A stretch of DNA of 42,097 bases from Arthrobacter sp. AFG20 (GTDB taxonomy: Bacteria > Actinomycetota > Actinomycetes > Actinomycetales > Micrococcaceae). The stretch spans positions 1 through 42,097 of the forward strand of contig NZ_PJMC01000027.1 in the NCBI RefSeq assembly GCF_002892795.1, written 5' to 3'. Positions 23,000 to 30,787 of the stretch are shown here, piece by piece. Numbering within the stretch: position 1 is the stretch's first letter; every line of letters starts with the position of its first letter. The translations under genes and the position numbers were made by a program. Under the pieces are notes generated by a model. It saw only the letters and a program-made list of their open reading frames with translations. It was not told the DNA's origin and did not search any database.

Positions 23000-23812
23000 A
23001 TGGGCAAGTACTACTACCCCCAGGGCGGCCTGCCGCCGCAGACCCACCTCACCACGGAGCGGGCCATCGTCACGGAGGCCTACACGGTCATCCCCAAGGG
23101 TGTCATGACCGACATCGTAACCAGCACCCTGCCGGGTTTCTCCAACACCCGCTCCTGGATCCTGGCCCGCCCGATCGCCGGGTTTGCCACCACGTTCTCA
23201 CAGCTCATCGTGGAGATCGGCCCGGGCGGCGGCGCTCCCAAGGCCGAGTTTGAACCCGGCGTCGAAGGCGTCGTCTTCGTCACCAAGGGCAAGGTCAACC
23301 TGACCCTCGACGGCGAACTTCACCAGCTGGAGGAAGGCGGCTACGCCTACCTTGCCGCCGGCGCCACCTGGGGCCTGGAGAACGTCTCGGATGACATTGT
23401 CTCCTTCCAATGGATCCGCAAGGCCTACGAGCGGCTTGAGGGTTACGAGGCAAAGTCCTTTGTCACCAGTGATGCCGAGGTGGAACCCACCGCGATGCCG
23501 GATACCGACGGCGCCTGGAAGACCACCCGCTTCACGGATTCCAGCGACCTTGCCCACGACATGCAGGTCAACATTGTGACGTTCCAGCCGGGCGGGGTCA
23601 TCCCGTTCCCGGAGACGCACGTCATGGAGCACGGCCTGTACGTCCTGGAGGGCAAGGCCATGTACCTGCTCAACAACGACTGGGTTGAGGTTGAGGCCGG
23701 CGACTTCATGTGGCTCCGCGCCTTCTGCCCGCAGGCCTGTTACGCCGGCGGCCCGGGCCAGTTCCGTTACCTGCTGTACAAGGACATGAACCGCCAGATC
23801 CGCCTGACGTAG
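23000..23812 (+). CDS. allE: (S)-ureidoglycine aminohydrolase, bicupin
   Basis: The 270-residue product matches AllE/YlbA-type ureidoglycine aminohydrolases. The N-terminus GKYYYPQGGLPP is followed by two cupin domains. The first contains GVEGVVFVTKGKVNLTLDGE; the second has FQPGGVIPFPETHVMEHGLYVLEGKAMYLLNNDW, with the Glu/His/Glu metal ligands. It removes ammonia from (S)-ureidoglycine to give (S)-ureidoglycolate, late in allantoin breakdown. AAAGGA precedes ATG 23000. It is the last gene of the IclR-linked operon, before an inverted repeat. Allantoinase and allantoate amidohydrolase, which make its substrate, are not in the window. Confidence 0.92.
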   Translation: MGKYYYPQGGLPPQTHLTTERAIVTEAYTVIPKGVMTDIVTSTLPGFSNTRSWILARPIAGFATTFSQLIVEIGPGGGAPKAEFEPGVEGVVFVTKGKVNLTLDGELHQLEEGGYAYLAAGATWGLENVSDDIVSFQWIRKAYERLEGYEAKSFVTSDAEVEPTAMPDTDGAWKTTRFTDSSDLAHDMQVNIVTFQPGGVIPFPETHVMEHGLYVLEGKAMYLLNNDWVEVEAGDFMWLRAFCPQACYAGGPGQFRYLLYKDMNRQIRLT

Positions 23813-23831
23813 GGCCTCCGCCCCGAATCGC

Positions 23832-23880
23832 CGAGATCGCCGGAAGCCTGGCAGCACGCTGGACGCTTCCGGCGATTTCG
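23832..23880. terminator. Stem-loop after the ureidoglycine aminohydrolase gene
   Basis: Sixteen-base arms with one mismatch (23832-23847 and 23865-23880) enclose a 17-base loop; the inner 12 bp are perfect. There is no T run. Position at the end of the malic enzyme operon supports a terminator role. A further copy of the TTCCGGCG word lies just beyond it. Confidence 0.65.
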
Positions 23881-23948
23881 CGCGTTTCCGGCGTCTCCGG
23901 CTTCCGGAACCCCTTGCATCACAACTGGCCGCGCGGAAGCATGGGGGC

Positions 23949-24305
23949 ATGCTGACCATCGGAACGACTGTCCTCGGTGTCAACGACGTTGTCCGCGCCA
24001 CCGCTTTCTGGTGCGACGCCCTCGGCTATGTCCCGCGGGAAGACGGCGATGAAACGTGGGTGGTACTCGTCCCGCAGAAAGGTGACGGCGCCCGCCTCGC
24101 CCTCATGCTCAGCGAAACCCCGGTGCAGCCCCATCCGCGCCTCCACCTTGATCTCTACGCCGATGACCAGGCCGCCGAGGTGGAACGCCTCGTCGAGCTC
24201 GGCGCAGCCAGGGTGGACTGGGACTCTTATCCGGATGACCCGGACTTCATCGTGCTCGAAGACCCGGACGGAAATCGCTTCTGCGTTGTGGATGCGGCAG
24301 CCTGA
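23949..24305 (+). CDS. VOC-family (glyoxalase-like) protein
   Basis: The 118-residue protein has the vicinal-oxygen-chelate fold pattern: an N-terminal beta-alpha unit (TTVLGVNDVVRATAFWCDALGY), LHLDLYADD in the middle and VLEDPDGNRFCVVD at the C-terminus. Glyoxalase-like proteins of this size act as small lyases, isomerases or drug-binding proteins. The His, Glu and Asp residues that could form a metal site are present in part, so the activity cannot be assigned. Its start has only GGGGG upstream. The SDR gene follows 17 bp later and the two are likely co-transcribed. Confidence 0.8.
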   Translation: MLTIGTTVLGVNDVVRATAFWCDALGYVPREDGDETWVVLVPQKGDGARLALMLSETPVQPHPRLHLDLYADDQAAEVERLVELGAARVDWDSYPDDPDFIVLEDPDGNRFCVVDAAA

Positions 24306-24322
24306 CACTGAAAGGACGCACC

Positions 24323-25120
24323 ATGAACTTCTCGCCCGCCACAGCCATCGTCACCGGCAGCGACTCCGGGATCGGCCGCGCCACCGCGGTAGCCCTGGCC
24401 CGGGCCGGACTGGACGTCGGCATCACCTGGCATTCGGACAGGGACGGTGCCGAGCGGACGGCGGAGGAGGTCCGCGCAGAGGGCCGAAACGCTGTGGTCC
24501 GGCAGCTCGACACCACCGACCTCCTGACGTGCGCCGGTGTCATTGACGGCCTGGCAGAGGACCTGGGCGGCGTCGACGTGTTCGTCAACAACTCCGGCAC
24601 GGGCGACGGCACCAAGTTCCTCGAGCTGAACTATGAGACCTGGGCCAAGACCCTGGATACCAACCTCAACGGCGCCTTCCTCTGCATCCAGGCGGCAGCC
24701 CGCCGGATGGTCGACGCCGGCCGGGGCGGCCGCATCATCGCCGTCACGAGCGTCCATGAGACGCAGCCGCGGGTGGGCTCGTCGGCGTACGACGCGTCCA
24801 AACACGGGCTGGGCGGACTGATCAAGACCATCGCGCTGGAGCTGGCCACCCACGGCATCACGGCCAACTCCGTGGCGCCCGGCGAGATAGCGACGCCGAT
24901 GACGGGCCAGACCGACGAGGACCCCCGCGCCAAGGACCGGCCCGGCGTTCCCCTCGGCAGGCCCGGCGATGCCCGGGAGGTGGCCGCCGTCATCGCGTTC
25001 CTTGCCTCTCCGGCGTCGAGCTACGTCACCGGGGCGTCCTGGGCTGTCGACGGCGGCATGCTCCAGATGGGGCCGCAGGCCGGTTCCCACATCACCGGCC
25101 ACGAGTGGCGCGAGGGCTGA
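24323..25120 (+). CDS. Short-chain dehydrogenase/reductase
   Basis: The 265-residue protein is a classical SDR. It has the nucleotide-binding TGSDSGIG (11-18), NNSG (89-92), catalytic Ser143, Tyr156 and Lys160 (YDASK), and the C-terminal ASWAVDGGML. The TWHSDRDGAERT stretch after beta-2 resembles NADP-preferring glucose-dehydrogenase-like enzymes. Substrate unknown. GAAAGGA lies before the start. It follows the VOC gene by 17 bp and converges on the alcohol dehydrogenase gene across a strong stem-loop. Confidence 0.9.
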   Translation: MNFSPATAIVTGSDSGIGRATAVALARAGLDVGITWHSDRDGAERTAEEVRAEGRNAVVRQLDTTDLLTCAGVIDGLAEDLGGVDVFVNNSGTGDGTKFLELNYETWAKTLDTNLNGAFLCIQAAARRMVDAGRGGRIIAVTSVHETQPRVGSSAYDASKHGLGGLIKTIALELATHGITANSVAPGEIATPMTGQTDEDPRAKDRPGVPLGRPGDAREVAAVIAFLASPASSYVTGASWAVDGGMLQMGPQAGSHITGHEWREG

Positions 25121-25168
25121 GCGGGCCCGTAGGCGAGCCACTCGGAACCGGCCCCGGAAACGGAAAGC

Positions 25169-25196
25169 GGCCGGCGGGGTAAGTCCCCCGCCGGCC
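25169..25196. terminator. Stem-loop between convergent SDR and alcohol dehydrogenase genes
   Basis: Perfect 11-bp arms GGCCGGCGGGG and complement (25169-25179, 25186-25196) with a 6-base loop. A second weaker inverted repeat (CCCGGGC/GCCCGGG, 25202-25208 and 25221-25227) lies next to it. A bidirectional terminator is likely. Confidence 0.75.
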
Positions 25197-25241
25197 TCCG
25201 CCCCGGGCCTCGCTGCTAAAGCCCGGGTATCCAGTGACCCG

Positions 25242-26441
25242 TCAGGGTTTGAGGACCACCTTGATGCAGCCGTCCTCTTTCTTCTGGAACTTTTCATAGA
25301 GCTCCGGCGCTTCGGCCAGCCCCGCAGTGTGGGTGACCAGATCCATCACACCCAGCGGATCGGCGTCGTCCTCCACCAGCGGAAGCAGCTCGTCCGTCCA
25401 CCGGCGGACGTTGCACTGGCCCATACGGAGTTGGATCTGCTTGTCGAACATGGTCAACAGCGGCATGGGACTGGCCGTGCCGCCATACACACCGCTCAGG
25501 GACAGCGTGCCGCCGCGGCGAACCACGTCAATGGCCGTGTGCAGTACCGCAAGGCGGTCCACTCCGGCGGTTTCCATGGCCTTCTGCGCCACCTTGTCGG
25601 GAAGGAGCCCCAGCGCCTGGTGCGCAAATGCCGCCACCGGCGAGCCGTGCGCCTCCATGCCGACGGCGTCCACAACCGCGTCCGGTCCCCGGCCGCCGGT
25701 CATCTCGCGCAGTTCGTCAACGACGCCCTTCGCGTAGTCCAGGACCTCGACGCCGTGCCGTGCCGCCATCTCGCGGCGTTCCGGAACCGGATCCACGCCG
25801 ATCACCCGCTGGCCCAGGTAGGTGCCGATCCGGGAGGCAAACTGCCCCACCGGGCCGAGCCCGAAGACCGCCAGCGTGCCGCCGGCCGGAGCATCGGCGT
25901 ATTTCACGCCCTGCCAGGCGGTGGGGAGTATGTCCGAGAGAAACAGATACCGCTCGTCCGGCAACTCCTGCCCCACCTTGACGGGGCCGTAGTCCGCGAA
26001 CGGCACCCGCAGGTACTCCGCCTGTCCGCCGGGAACGGAGCCGTACAGCTCCGAGAAGCCGAACAGCGCGGCCCCGGAATTCTTTTCCCGGACCTGGCTG
26101 GTTTCGCACTGCGACTGCAGGCCCTGCGAGCACATGTAACAGTGACCGCAGGAAATGTTGAAGGGAATGACCACGCGGTCTCCCTTTGCCAGGTTGGTGA
26201 CGGCGCTCCCCACTTCCTCCACGATGCCCATGGGTTCGTGACCCAGCACATCGTCCTTGTGCATGTAGGGGCCCAGCACCTCGTACAGATGGAGATCCGA
26301 GCCGCAGATCGCGGATGACGTGATCCTCACGATCGCATCCGTGGGCTCCTTGATGACCGGGTCCGGTACCTCCTTCACGCTCACCGAGCGCTTGCCTTGC
26401 CAAGTCAGTGCCTTCAATGGAGTCCCTTCCTGTAGCTGCAC
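25242..26441 (-). CDS. Zinc-dependent alcohol dehydrogenase
   Basis: The 399-residue protein is a medium-chain dehydrogenase. Catalytic zinc ligands are Cys46, His68 and Glu69 (ICGSDLH, GHEP), and structural zinc ligands are the four Cys in CGHCYMCSQGLQSQC (98, 101, 104, 112). The Rossmann motif is FGLGPVG (193-199). It resembles the glutathione-independent formaldehyde dehydrogenase/threonine dehydrogenase-like group found in Actinobacteria. Two starts are plausible: GTG 26441 with AAAGGA upstream, used here, or TTG 26417 with GGAAGGGA upstream, which fits the usual N-terminus (M)KALTWQGKR better. Convergent with the SDR gene. Confidence 0.9.
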   Translation of the reverse strand: MQLQEGTPLKALTWQGKRSVSVKEVPDPVIKEPTDAIVRITSSAICGSDLHLYEVLGPYMHKDDVLGHEPMGIVEEVGSAVTNLAKGDRVVIPFNISCGHCYMCSQGLQSQCETSQVREKNSGAALFGFSELYGSVPGGQAEYLRVPFADYGPVKVGQELPDERYLFLSDILPTAWQGVKYADAPAGGTLAVFGLGPVGQFASRIGTYLGQRVIGVDPVPERREMAARHGVEVLDYAKGVVDELREMTGGRGPDAVVDAVGMEAHGSPVAAFAHQALGLLPDKVAQKAMETAGVDRLAVLHTAIDVVRRGGTLSLSGVYGGTASPMPLLTMFDKQIQLRMGQCNVRRWTDELLPLVEDDADPLGVMDLVTHTAGLAEAPELYEKFQKKEDGCIKVVLKP

Positions 26442-26613
26442 GTCGCGTCCTTTCGACGGTAGCCCGATCCGGCTTCGATGTGAAGATCAGTATGCTTATC
26501 AATTTTTCGGGATTCAGGATTGGAAAGTAAGCATCCTTGCTTTTTGTCTTGTTTCAGCCGGAGAACGCTCCTAGCGTAGGAACTGTTCTTGCCCCTAAGG
26601 AAAGGCGCCCATC
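26442..26613. promoter_or_regulatory. Divergent promoter region, alcohol dehydrogenase and small ORF
   Basis: TTGTTT (26549-26554), 17 bp, TAGCGT (26572-26577) is a likely promoter for the plus-strand small gene at 26614. Farther left an AT-rich patch holds the spaced inverted repeat ATGCTTA/TAAGCAT (26492-26498 and 26528-26534), which could be a pair of regulator half-sites for the alcohol dehydrogenase gene. Confidence 0.5.
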
Positions 26614-26901
26614 ATGTCGCTGTACCAGCCCGAGCCGGTGGAAATCTCCACGCGCATGCGCCCCGGCGAATGGACGGAGGCCAGCCTCGAGGAACTGGTG
26701 ACCACCTACCGCGCAAAGATCCTCGCCATGGGGGCGGCGGTTTCAGAGGTGCTCACCGAGGTGGTCAGGAACGACGACGGCTCCGTGGCGGTTGCGGTGT
26801 CGTGGAACAAGGGGTCCTACGCAGACGAGCCTGAGGGTGGCGGGTTCACGAACACCGAGTCCACCAACACCGAATCCAGGGTGGACACGGCCGGGGCCTG
26901 A
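26614..26901 (+). CDS. Small protein of 95 residues, function unknown
   Basis: AAGGAAAGG precedes the start and a credible promoter lies upstream. The first 70 residues form a compact acidic sequence with a predicted helix (EASLEELVTTYRAKILAMGAAVSEVLTEVV) and a strand-like RNDDGSVAVAVSWNKG. The C-terminus is a low-complexity tail with the repeat TNTES twice, encoded by a 15-bp tandem duplication. No signal peptide or membrane segment. It converges on the HAD gene with 17 bp between stop codons. I do not recognise the family. Confidence 0.65.
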   Translation: MSLYQPEPVEISTRMRPGEWTEASLEELVTTYRAKILAMGAAVSEVLTEVVRNDDGSVAVAVSWNKGSYADEPEGGGFTNTESTNTESRVDTAGA

Positions 26902-26918
26902 CTCCGCCGGAGGCCTCC

Positions 26919-27659
26919 CTAGCCCGCGAGCAGCTTTCCGATCGCGCTGCGGCCCAGGTTGTCCAGCAGCTCCCGCGGACCCTCGTAGACCTCGACGGCC
27001 CCCGCGTCGCGCAATTCCGCCTCGCTGGTGCCGCCGCAGGTCAGGGCGATGGTGGGGATGCCGAGCCTGCTGGCCGCCATGACATCCCACACCGCATCCC
27101 CGACGTAGACTGCGGCGGAGGCCTGAACCCCCACAGCCTCCAGCGCTGCCACCAGGATGTCCGGCTCGGGCTTGCTGTTCTCCGCATCATTGGAGCTCGT
27201 TGCGGCATCAATGAAGTCATCCGCCGCCAGGGCGGACCGCAACGCCTCGAGATCCTGTTCCCTCGCGGACGAGGCCAGGGCCACCGCCAGGCCACTCTCA
27301 CTGCATTTGGCCAGCAGGTCCCGGGCACCGTCGAAAGCGCGGAGCGACGGCCAGAACGTGCCGAAAACCCCTGAATGGGCGGACAGGATATCCTCGTCCA
27401 CTTCCCTGTTCCGGGACTCCGGCAGCAAATGGTCCACCAAACGCGCCCCGCCCATTCCCACACAGCGGTGGATCCGGGCCATGGGCACGTCGAAACCGGA
27501 CTGCCGGAAGGCCTGCCACCAGGCGAGGGTGTGGATATAGGCGGAGTCAATCAGCGTCCCGTCAACATCGAACAGGACACCACTCTCCCGGCGCAGCCCT
27601 GCCGGCAACCGCCCCGACTCCCCATCCGCCGCCTTATCCACGGACAACCGCGCCAACAT
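26919..27659 (-). CDS. HAD-family hydrolase (phosphatase-like)
   Basis: The 246-residue protein shows all four HAD motifs: VLFDVDGTLID (Asp31, Asp33), ALASSA for motif II, the Lys in SKPEPDIL and YVGDAVWD for motif IV. The helical cap between motifs I and II is of the beta-phosphoglucomutase/phosphoglycolate phosphatase type. It probably dephosphorylates a small metabolite. Start choice is uncertain: ATG 27659 is used, but it has no clear ribosome-binding site and overlaps the 3' end of the YegP-like gene by 26 bp. A TTG/ATG pair near 27722 and a GTG further in are alternatives. Confidence 0.85.
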   Translation of the reverse strand: MLARLSVDKAADGESGRLPAGLRRESGVLFDVDGTLIDSAYIHTLAWWQAFRQSGFDVPMARIHRCVGMGGARLVDHLLPESRNREVDEDILSAHSGVFGTFWPSLRAFDGARDLLAKCSESGLAVALASSAREQDLEALRSALAADDFIDAATSSNDAENSKPEPDILVAALEAVGVQASAAVYVGDAVWDVMAASRLGIPTIALTCGGTSEAELRDAGAVEVYEGPRELLDNLGRSAIGKLLAG

Positions 27660-27969
27660 CGGCCAGTTGCGGCGCAGGCTTCCGCTGCCGGAAGCTCTTC
27701 GGGGAGCCGTAGCCGGCATCAACGGTGGACTTCACCGCCTGAAGCGGGGGCCTGGCATGGCGCTTTTGCGCGGGCCGCTTTACTGCATCCTTGCAGCAGT
27801 CGCGGATCAGGCCCGTACCGGCAATCTCCCTGGCCTGGGCAACCCCGGCAACTGCTGCGCGCTTCGTCGGGAAGGTGACGGACACCGCCATCAGTGCCCC
27901 CGTCCCGTCAAGCAGCCGGATCCTGTAACCGCCGTCGGGAGCGTCCACCAACTCGAAATATCCAGCCAT
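27634..27969 (-). CDS. YegP/DUF1508 domain protein with C-terminal extension
   Basis: The 111-residue product begins with a YegP (DUF1508) unit: MAGYFELVDAPDGGYRIRLLD, GALMAVSVTFPTKRAAVAGVAQAREIAGTG. Where family members often have a second unit, it carries about 55 basic residues (RDCCKDAVKRPAQKRHARPP and onward), with adjacent Cys residues. AAGGAGG lies 9 bases before ATG 27969. The 5' region contains a perfect 16-bp palindrome over a -10-like TATACT. Its 3' end overlaps the HAD gene. The extension may bind nucleic acid because of its charge, but that is only a guess. A shorter paralogue is at 1156-1341. Confidence 0.75.
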   Translation of the reverse strand: MAGYFELVDAPDGGYRIRLLDGTGALMAVSVTFPTKRAAVAGVAQAREIAGTGLIRDCCKDAVKRPAQKRHARPPLQAVKSTVDAGYGSPKSFRQRKPAPQLADVGAVVRG

Positions 27970-28008
27970 TTTGGCTTCCTCCTTCTTCACCCCTTCGCTG
28001 AGGTGTTT

Positions 28009-28024
28009 AGTAAGTATACTTACT
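28009..28024. promoter_or_regulatory. Perfect 16-bp palindrome, likely operator
   Basis: AGTAAGTATACTTACT is fully self-complementary and lies 40 bases before the YegP-like start. On the minus strand it contains TATACT, a good -10 hexamer. A repressor bound here would block the promoter. An extra TTAC half-repeat follows at 28024-28027. Confidence 0.65.
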
Positions 28025-28089
28025 TACAAACCGAAGGTGAGAGGTGTCACCCAAATTCCGGTGCGAACAAGGCCTGCGGCGCCGAGCCC

Positions 28090-29895
28090 TCAGGCAGTGT
28101 GAGCCTTGGACGGGAGTGGCTTGTCGCTCCGGCGGAGCCGGCGCTGGTTCAGTTCCAAGGCGCTGGTCACCAGCGCGAAATGGCTGAAGGCCTGCGGGGT
28201 GTTCCCGAGATGCCGTCCGCTCTGGACGCCCCATTCCTCACTCAGGAGGCCGACGTCGTTCCGCAGGGACAGCAGCCGCTCGAACAGTTCCGTGGCCTCC
28301 CTGTGCCGTCCGGCCCCAAGTAGCGCCTCCACGAGCCAGAAGGAACAGGCGAGGAAAACCCCCTCACCCCCTGGCAGTCCGTCATCGCTTACCTGGGGCC
28401 GGTACCGGAGCACGAACCCGTCCTCGGTCAGTTCGCGCTGGATGGCCTCGATGGTGCCGATCACCCTGGGGTCGTCGGGCGGGAGGAAGCCCACGCGGGG
28501 AATGAGGAGCAGGCTGGCGTCGAGTTCGGGTCGGCCATAGCTCTGCGTGAAGGTGTTCCGGTCGGCGTCAAAGCCCTTAGTCATGACCTCGGCGTGGATG
28601 GTGTCGCGGAGCGCCTCCCAGCGGTCGGCGGGTCCGGGAAGCCTGGCATCCCGGACCCCTTTGACCATCCGGTCCGCTGCCACCCATGCCATGACCTTGG
28701 AATGGGTGAAATGCCGCCGCGGCCCGCGCATCTCCCACAGCCCGTTGTCCGGCTGGTCCCAGACCCCTTCCAGGTATTCCATCAGTGCCACCTGGACGTC
28801 CCACGCTTCGTCGGTGTGCTTCAGCAGTGAGTTGCGGGTCAGGGCAAGGCAGTCCAGCACCTCACCCCACACATCCAGCTGCAGCTGGCCCGCGGCCGCG
28901 TTGCCCACCCTGACCGGCGCCGAGTTCTCGTAGCCGGCCAGCCAGGGCAATTCCAGTTCCGGCAGCCTGCGCTCGCCGTGGATTCCATACATGATCTGCA
29001 GGTCGGCAGGGTCCCCTGCCACGGCCCGCAGCAGCCAGTCCCGCCAGGCCGCCGCCTCGGAGGTGTAGCCGGCGGCCAGCAGCGCCTGCAGCGTCAGGGT
29101 GGCATCACGGAGCCAGCAGTAGCGGTAATCCCAGTTCCGAGGCCCGCCCAACTGTTCAGGCAATGACGTGGTCACGGCCGCAACGATGCCTCCGGTGGGT
29201 GCGTAGGTAAGGGCTTTGAGGGTGATCAGCGAGCGCTGCACCGCATCCTTGTAGGGCCCGGACACCTTGCATTTATCCGTCCATTCCCGCCAGAACCGTT
29301 CGGTGGATTCCAGGACTTCCTCGGCGTCCACGGACCGGGGCCGCCGCACATGGCTGGGCGCCCAGGTCAGCACGAACGGCACCCGTTCACCGGCTTTCAC
29401 GGTGAAATCGCTGACGGTGTGCATGCGTTCGCCGCGCAGCGGGGCGGTGGTCACCAGGTAGGCAGAATCAGGTCCCGCGATGGCGTGGAGGCCGTGGCTG
29501 TCCCGGCGCACCCAGGGCATGATGTGGCCGTAGTCGAAGCGCAGGGCCAGCTCGCTTCTCATCCGGACGTGTCCGTGCAGACCCACCACGATCCGCACGA
29601 TGTCCGCCACCTCGTCGCGGGGCGGCATGAAGTCGATAACCCGGACAGCTCCGTCGTCAGTTTCCCACTCGGTTTCCAGGATGAGGGTGTGTCGGCGGTA
29701 GCGACGCCGCGTGCAGCCGCCCCCAGCTGCCGGGGCGAGGAGCCAGCGGCCGGCTTCGGGGGTGTCCAGGAGCGCATTGAAGCAGGCCGGCGAATCGAAC
29801 CGCGGCAGGCACAGCCAGTCAATCGACCCTTCAGTACTGACCAGGGCCGCCGTGTGCAGATCCCCGACCACCGCATAATCCTCGATGCGTACCAT
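28090..29895 (-). CDS. Glycoside hydrolase family 15 (glucoamylase/trehalase-like)
   Basis: The 601-residue cytoplasmic protein (no signal peptide) has the GH15 layout: an N-terminal beta-sandwich (MVRIEDYAVVGDLHTAALVSTEGSIDWLC, about 1-200) and an (alpha/alpha)6 barrel. GGPRNWDYRYCWLRDATLTLQAL (251-273) is the family signature, and SEEWG (552-556) near the C-terminus holds the likely catalytic base. Actinobacterial relatives include acid trehalases and glucodextranase-like enzymes, so trehalose is a reasonable substrate but unproven. The start at 29895 matches the family start; the open frame extends far upstream without homology. Ribosome-binding site AAGGG is close to ATG. Divergent from the GAF-ANTAR gene. 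Confidence 0.92.
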   Translation of the reverse strand: MVRIEDYAVVGDLHTAALVSTEGSIDWLCLPRFDSPACFNALLDTPEAGRWLLAPAAGGGCTRRRYRRHTLILETEWETDDGAVRVIDFMPPRDEVADIVRIVVGLHGHVRMRSELALRFDYGHIMPWVRRDSHGLHAIAGPDSAYLVTTAPLRGERMHTVSDFTVKAGERVPFVLTWAPSHVRRPRSVDAEEVLESTERFWREWTDKCKVSGPYKDAVQRSLITLKALTYAPTGGIVAAVTTSLPEQLGGPRNWDYRYCWLRDATLTLQALLAAGYTSEAAAWRDWLLRAVAGDPADLQIMYGIHGERRLPELELPWLAGYENSAPVRVGNAAAGQLQLDVWGEVLDCLALTRNSLLKHTDEAWDVQVALMEYLEGVWDQPDNGLWEMRGPRRHFTHSKVMAWVAADRMVKGVRDARLPGPADRWEALRDTIHAEVMTKGFDADRNTFTQSYGRPELDASLLLIPRVGFLPPDDPRVIGTIEAIQRELTEDGFVLRYRPQVSDDGLPGGEGVFLACSFWLVEALLGAGRHREATELFERLLSLRNDVGLLSEEWGVQSGRHLGNTPQAFSHFALVTSALELNQRRLRRSDKPLPSKAHTA

Positions 29896-30042
29896 GCCCT
29901 TACAGTGCCACAGCAGGCCCCGTGGCACGAGGGGTGCCCGGGTGTAGCCTGAAGTTAGGCGGAGCGGCCGCCGGAGCCTACCCAGCCAGCATTGCCCACT
30001 TGCCCGGCACAGCCGGTTTGTACGGCGGAATTGGAGCCTTGA

Positions 30043-30777
30043 GTGGATGTTCGCGTGAACGAGGCCGACGTGGTGGGGCGCGTCCAGGACATGTTGCTGG
30101 ACACGCAGGATGTGCAGGATTTCCTGGAGGAGCTGGCGCGGTACTCGGCTGAGCGCATGTCCGGGCCGCAAGGCGGGATTTATTGCGGCATCACCCTCCT
30201 GCGGCACCGTTCCGCGGCCACGGTGGCCAGCAGCAGCGAGCATGCCCAGGCCGTGGACGAACTTCAGTACCAGTTCGGCGACGGCCCCTGCCTGCGGTCC
30301 TGCCGCGAGGGTGTGATTGTCCACGTTCCGGACTTCGAGCTCGATACAGAGTTTCCGGAATACAACGACACCGTGCTGCAGAATCGCATCCGCTCGGTAC
30401 TGGCGGTTCCCTTCGACCTGCCCGGCGCCGACGCACGGGCCGGACTCAACCTGTACTCGGAGAAGCCGAACGTCTTTGACACCACCGCCATTGACAGCGC
30501 CATCAGCTACGTCCAGCAGGCGTCCAAGGGTCTCCGGCTCGCGGTCCTGCTGGCGCAACGCAATGACAACGCCGCCAACCTGAGGCGGGCGATGGAGTCA
30601 CGGACCATCATCGACACCGCTGTCGGGATCATCATTGCGCAGAACCGCTGCAGCCAGGAGGACGCCATCAACCTGATCAAGTCGGCGTCAAGCACGCGCA
30701 ACCTGAAGCTGCGCGATGTCGCTGCGGCCATTGTGGAGTCTGCCGGCGGCGGCCCCGTAGCAACCCACTTCGAGTGA
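30043..30777 (+). CDS. GAF and ANTAR domain protein
   Basis: The 244-residue protein has a GAF sensor domain (about 20-170; QFGDGPCLRSCREG, VLAVPFDLPG) and a C-terminal ANTAR RNA-binding domain (about 178-235; RRAMESRTIIDTAVGIIIAQNRCSQEDA). ANTAR proteins bind paired hairpins in nascent RNA and stop terminators from forming; the GAF domain would sense a ligand, redox or light state. It starts at GTG 30043 with TTGGAG upstream; GTG 30055 is possible. The DUF72 gene starts 10 bp after its stop codon. Its RNA target cannot be told from the sequence. Confidence 0.88.
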   Translation: MDVRVNEADVVGRVQDMLLDTQDVQDFLEELARYSAERMSGPQGGIYCGITLLRHRSAATVASSSEHAQAVDELQYQFGDGPCLRSCREGVIVHVPDFELDTEFPEYNDTVLQNRIRSVLAVPFDLPGADARAGLNLYSEKPNVFDTTAIDSAISYVQQASKGLRLAVLLAQRNDNAANLRRAMESRTIIDTAVGIIIAQNRCSQEDAINLIKSASSTRNLKLRDVAAAIVESAGGGPVATHFE

Positions 30778-30787
30778 CGTCCGCGAG

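Noticed and set aside
29896..30558. N-terminal extension of the GH15 reading frame
   Set aside because: It overlaps the divergent GAF-ANTAR gene and has no homology; the GH15 family begins at MVRIEDYAVVG.
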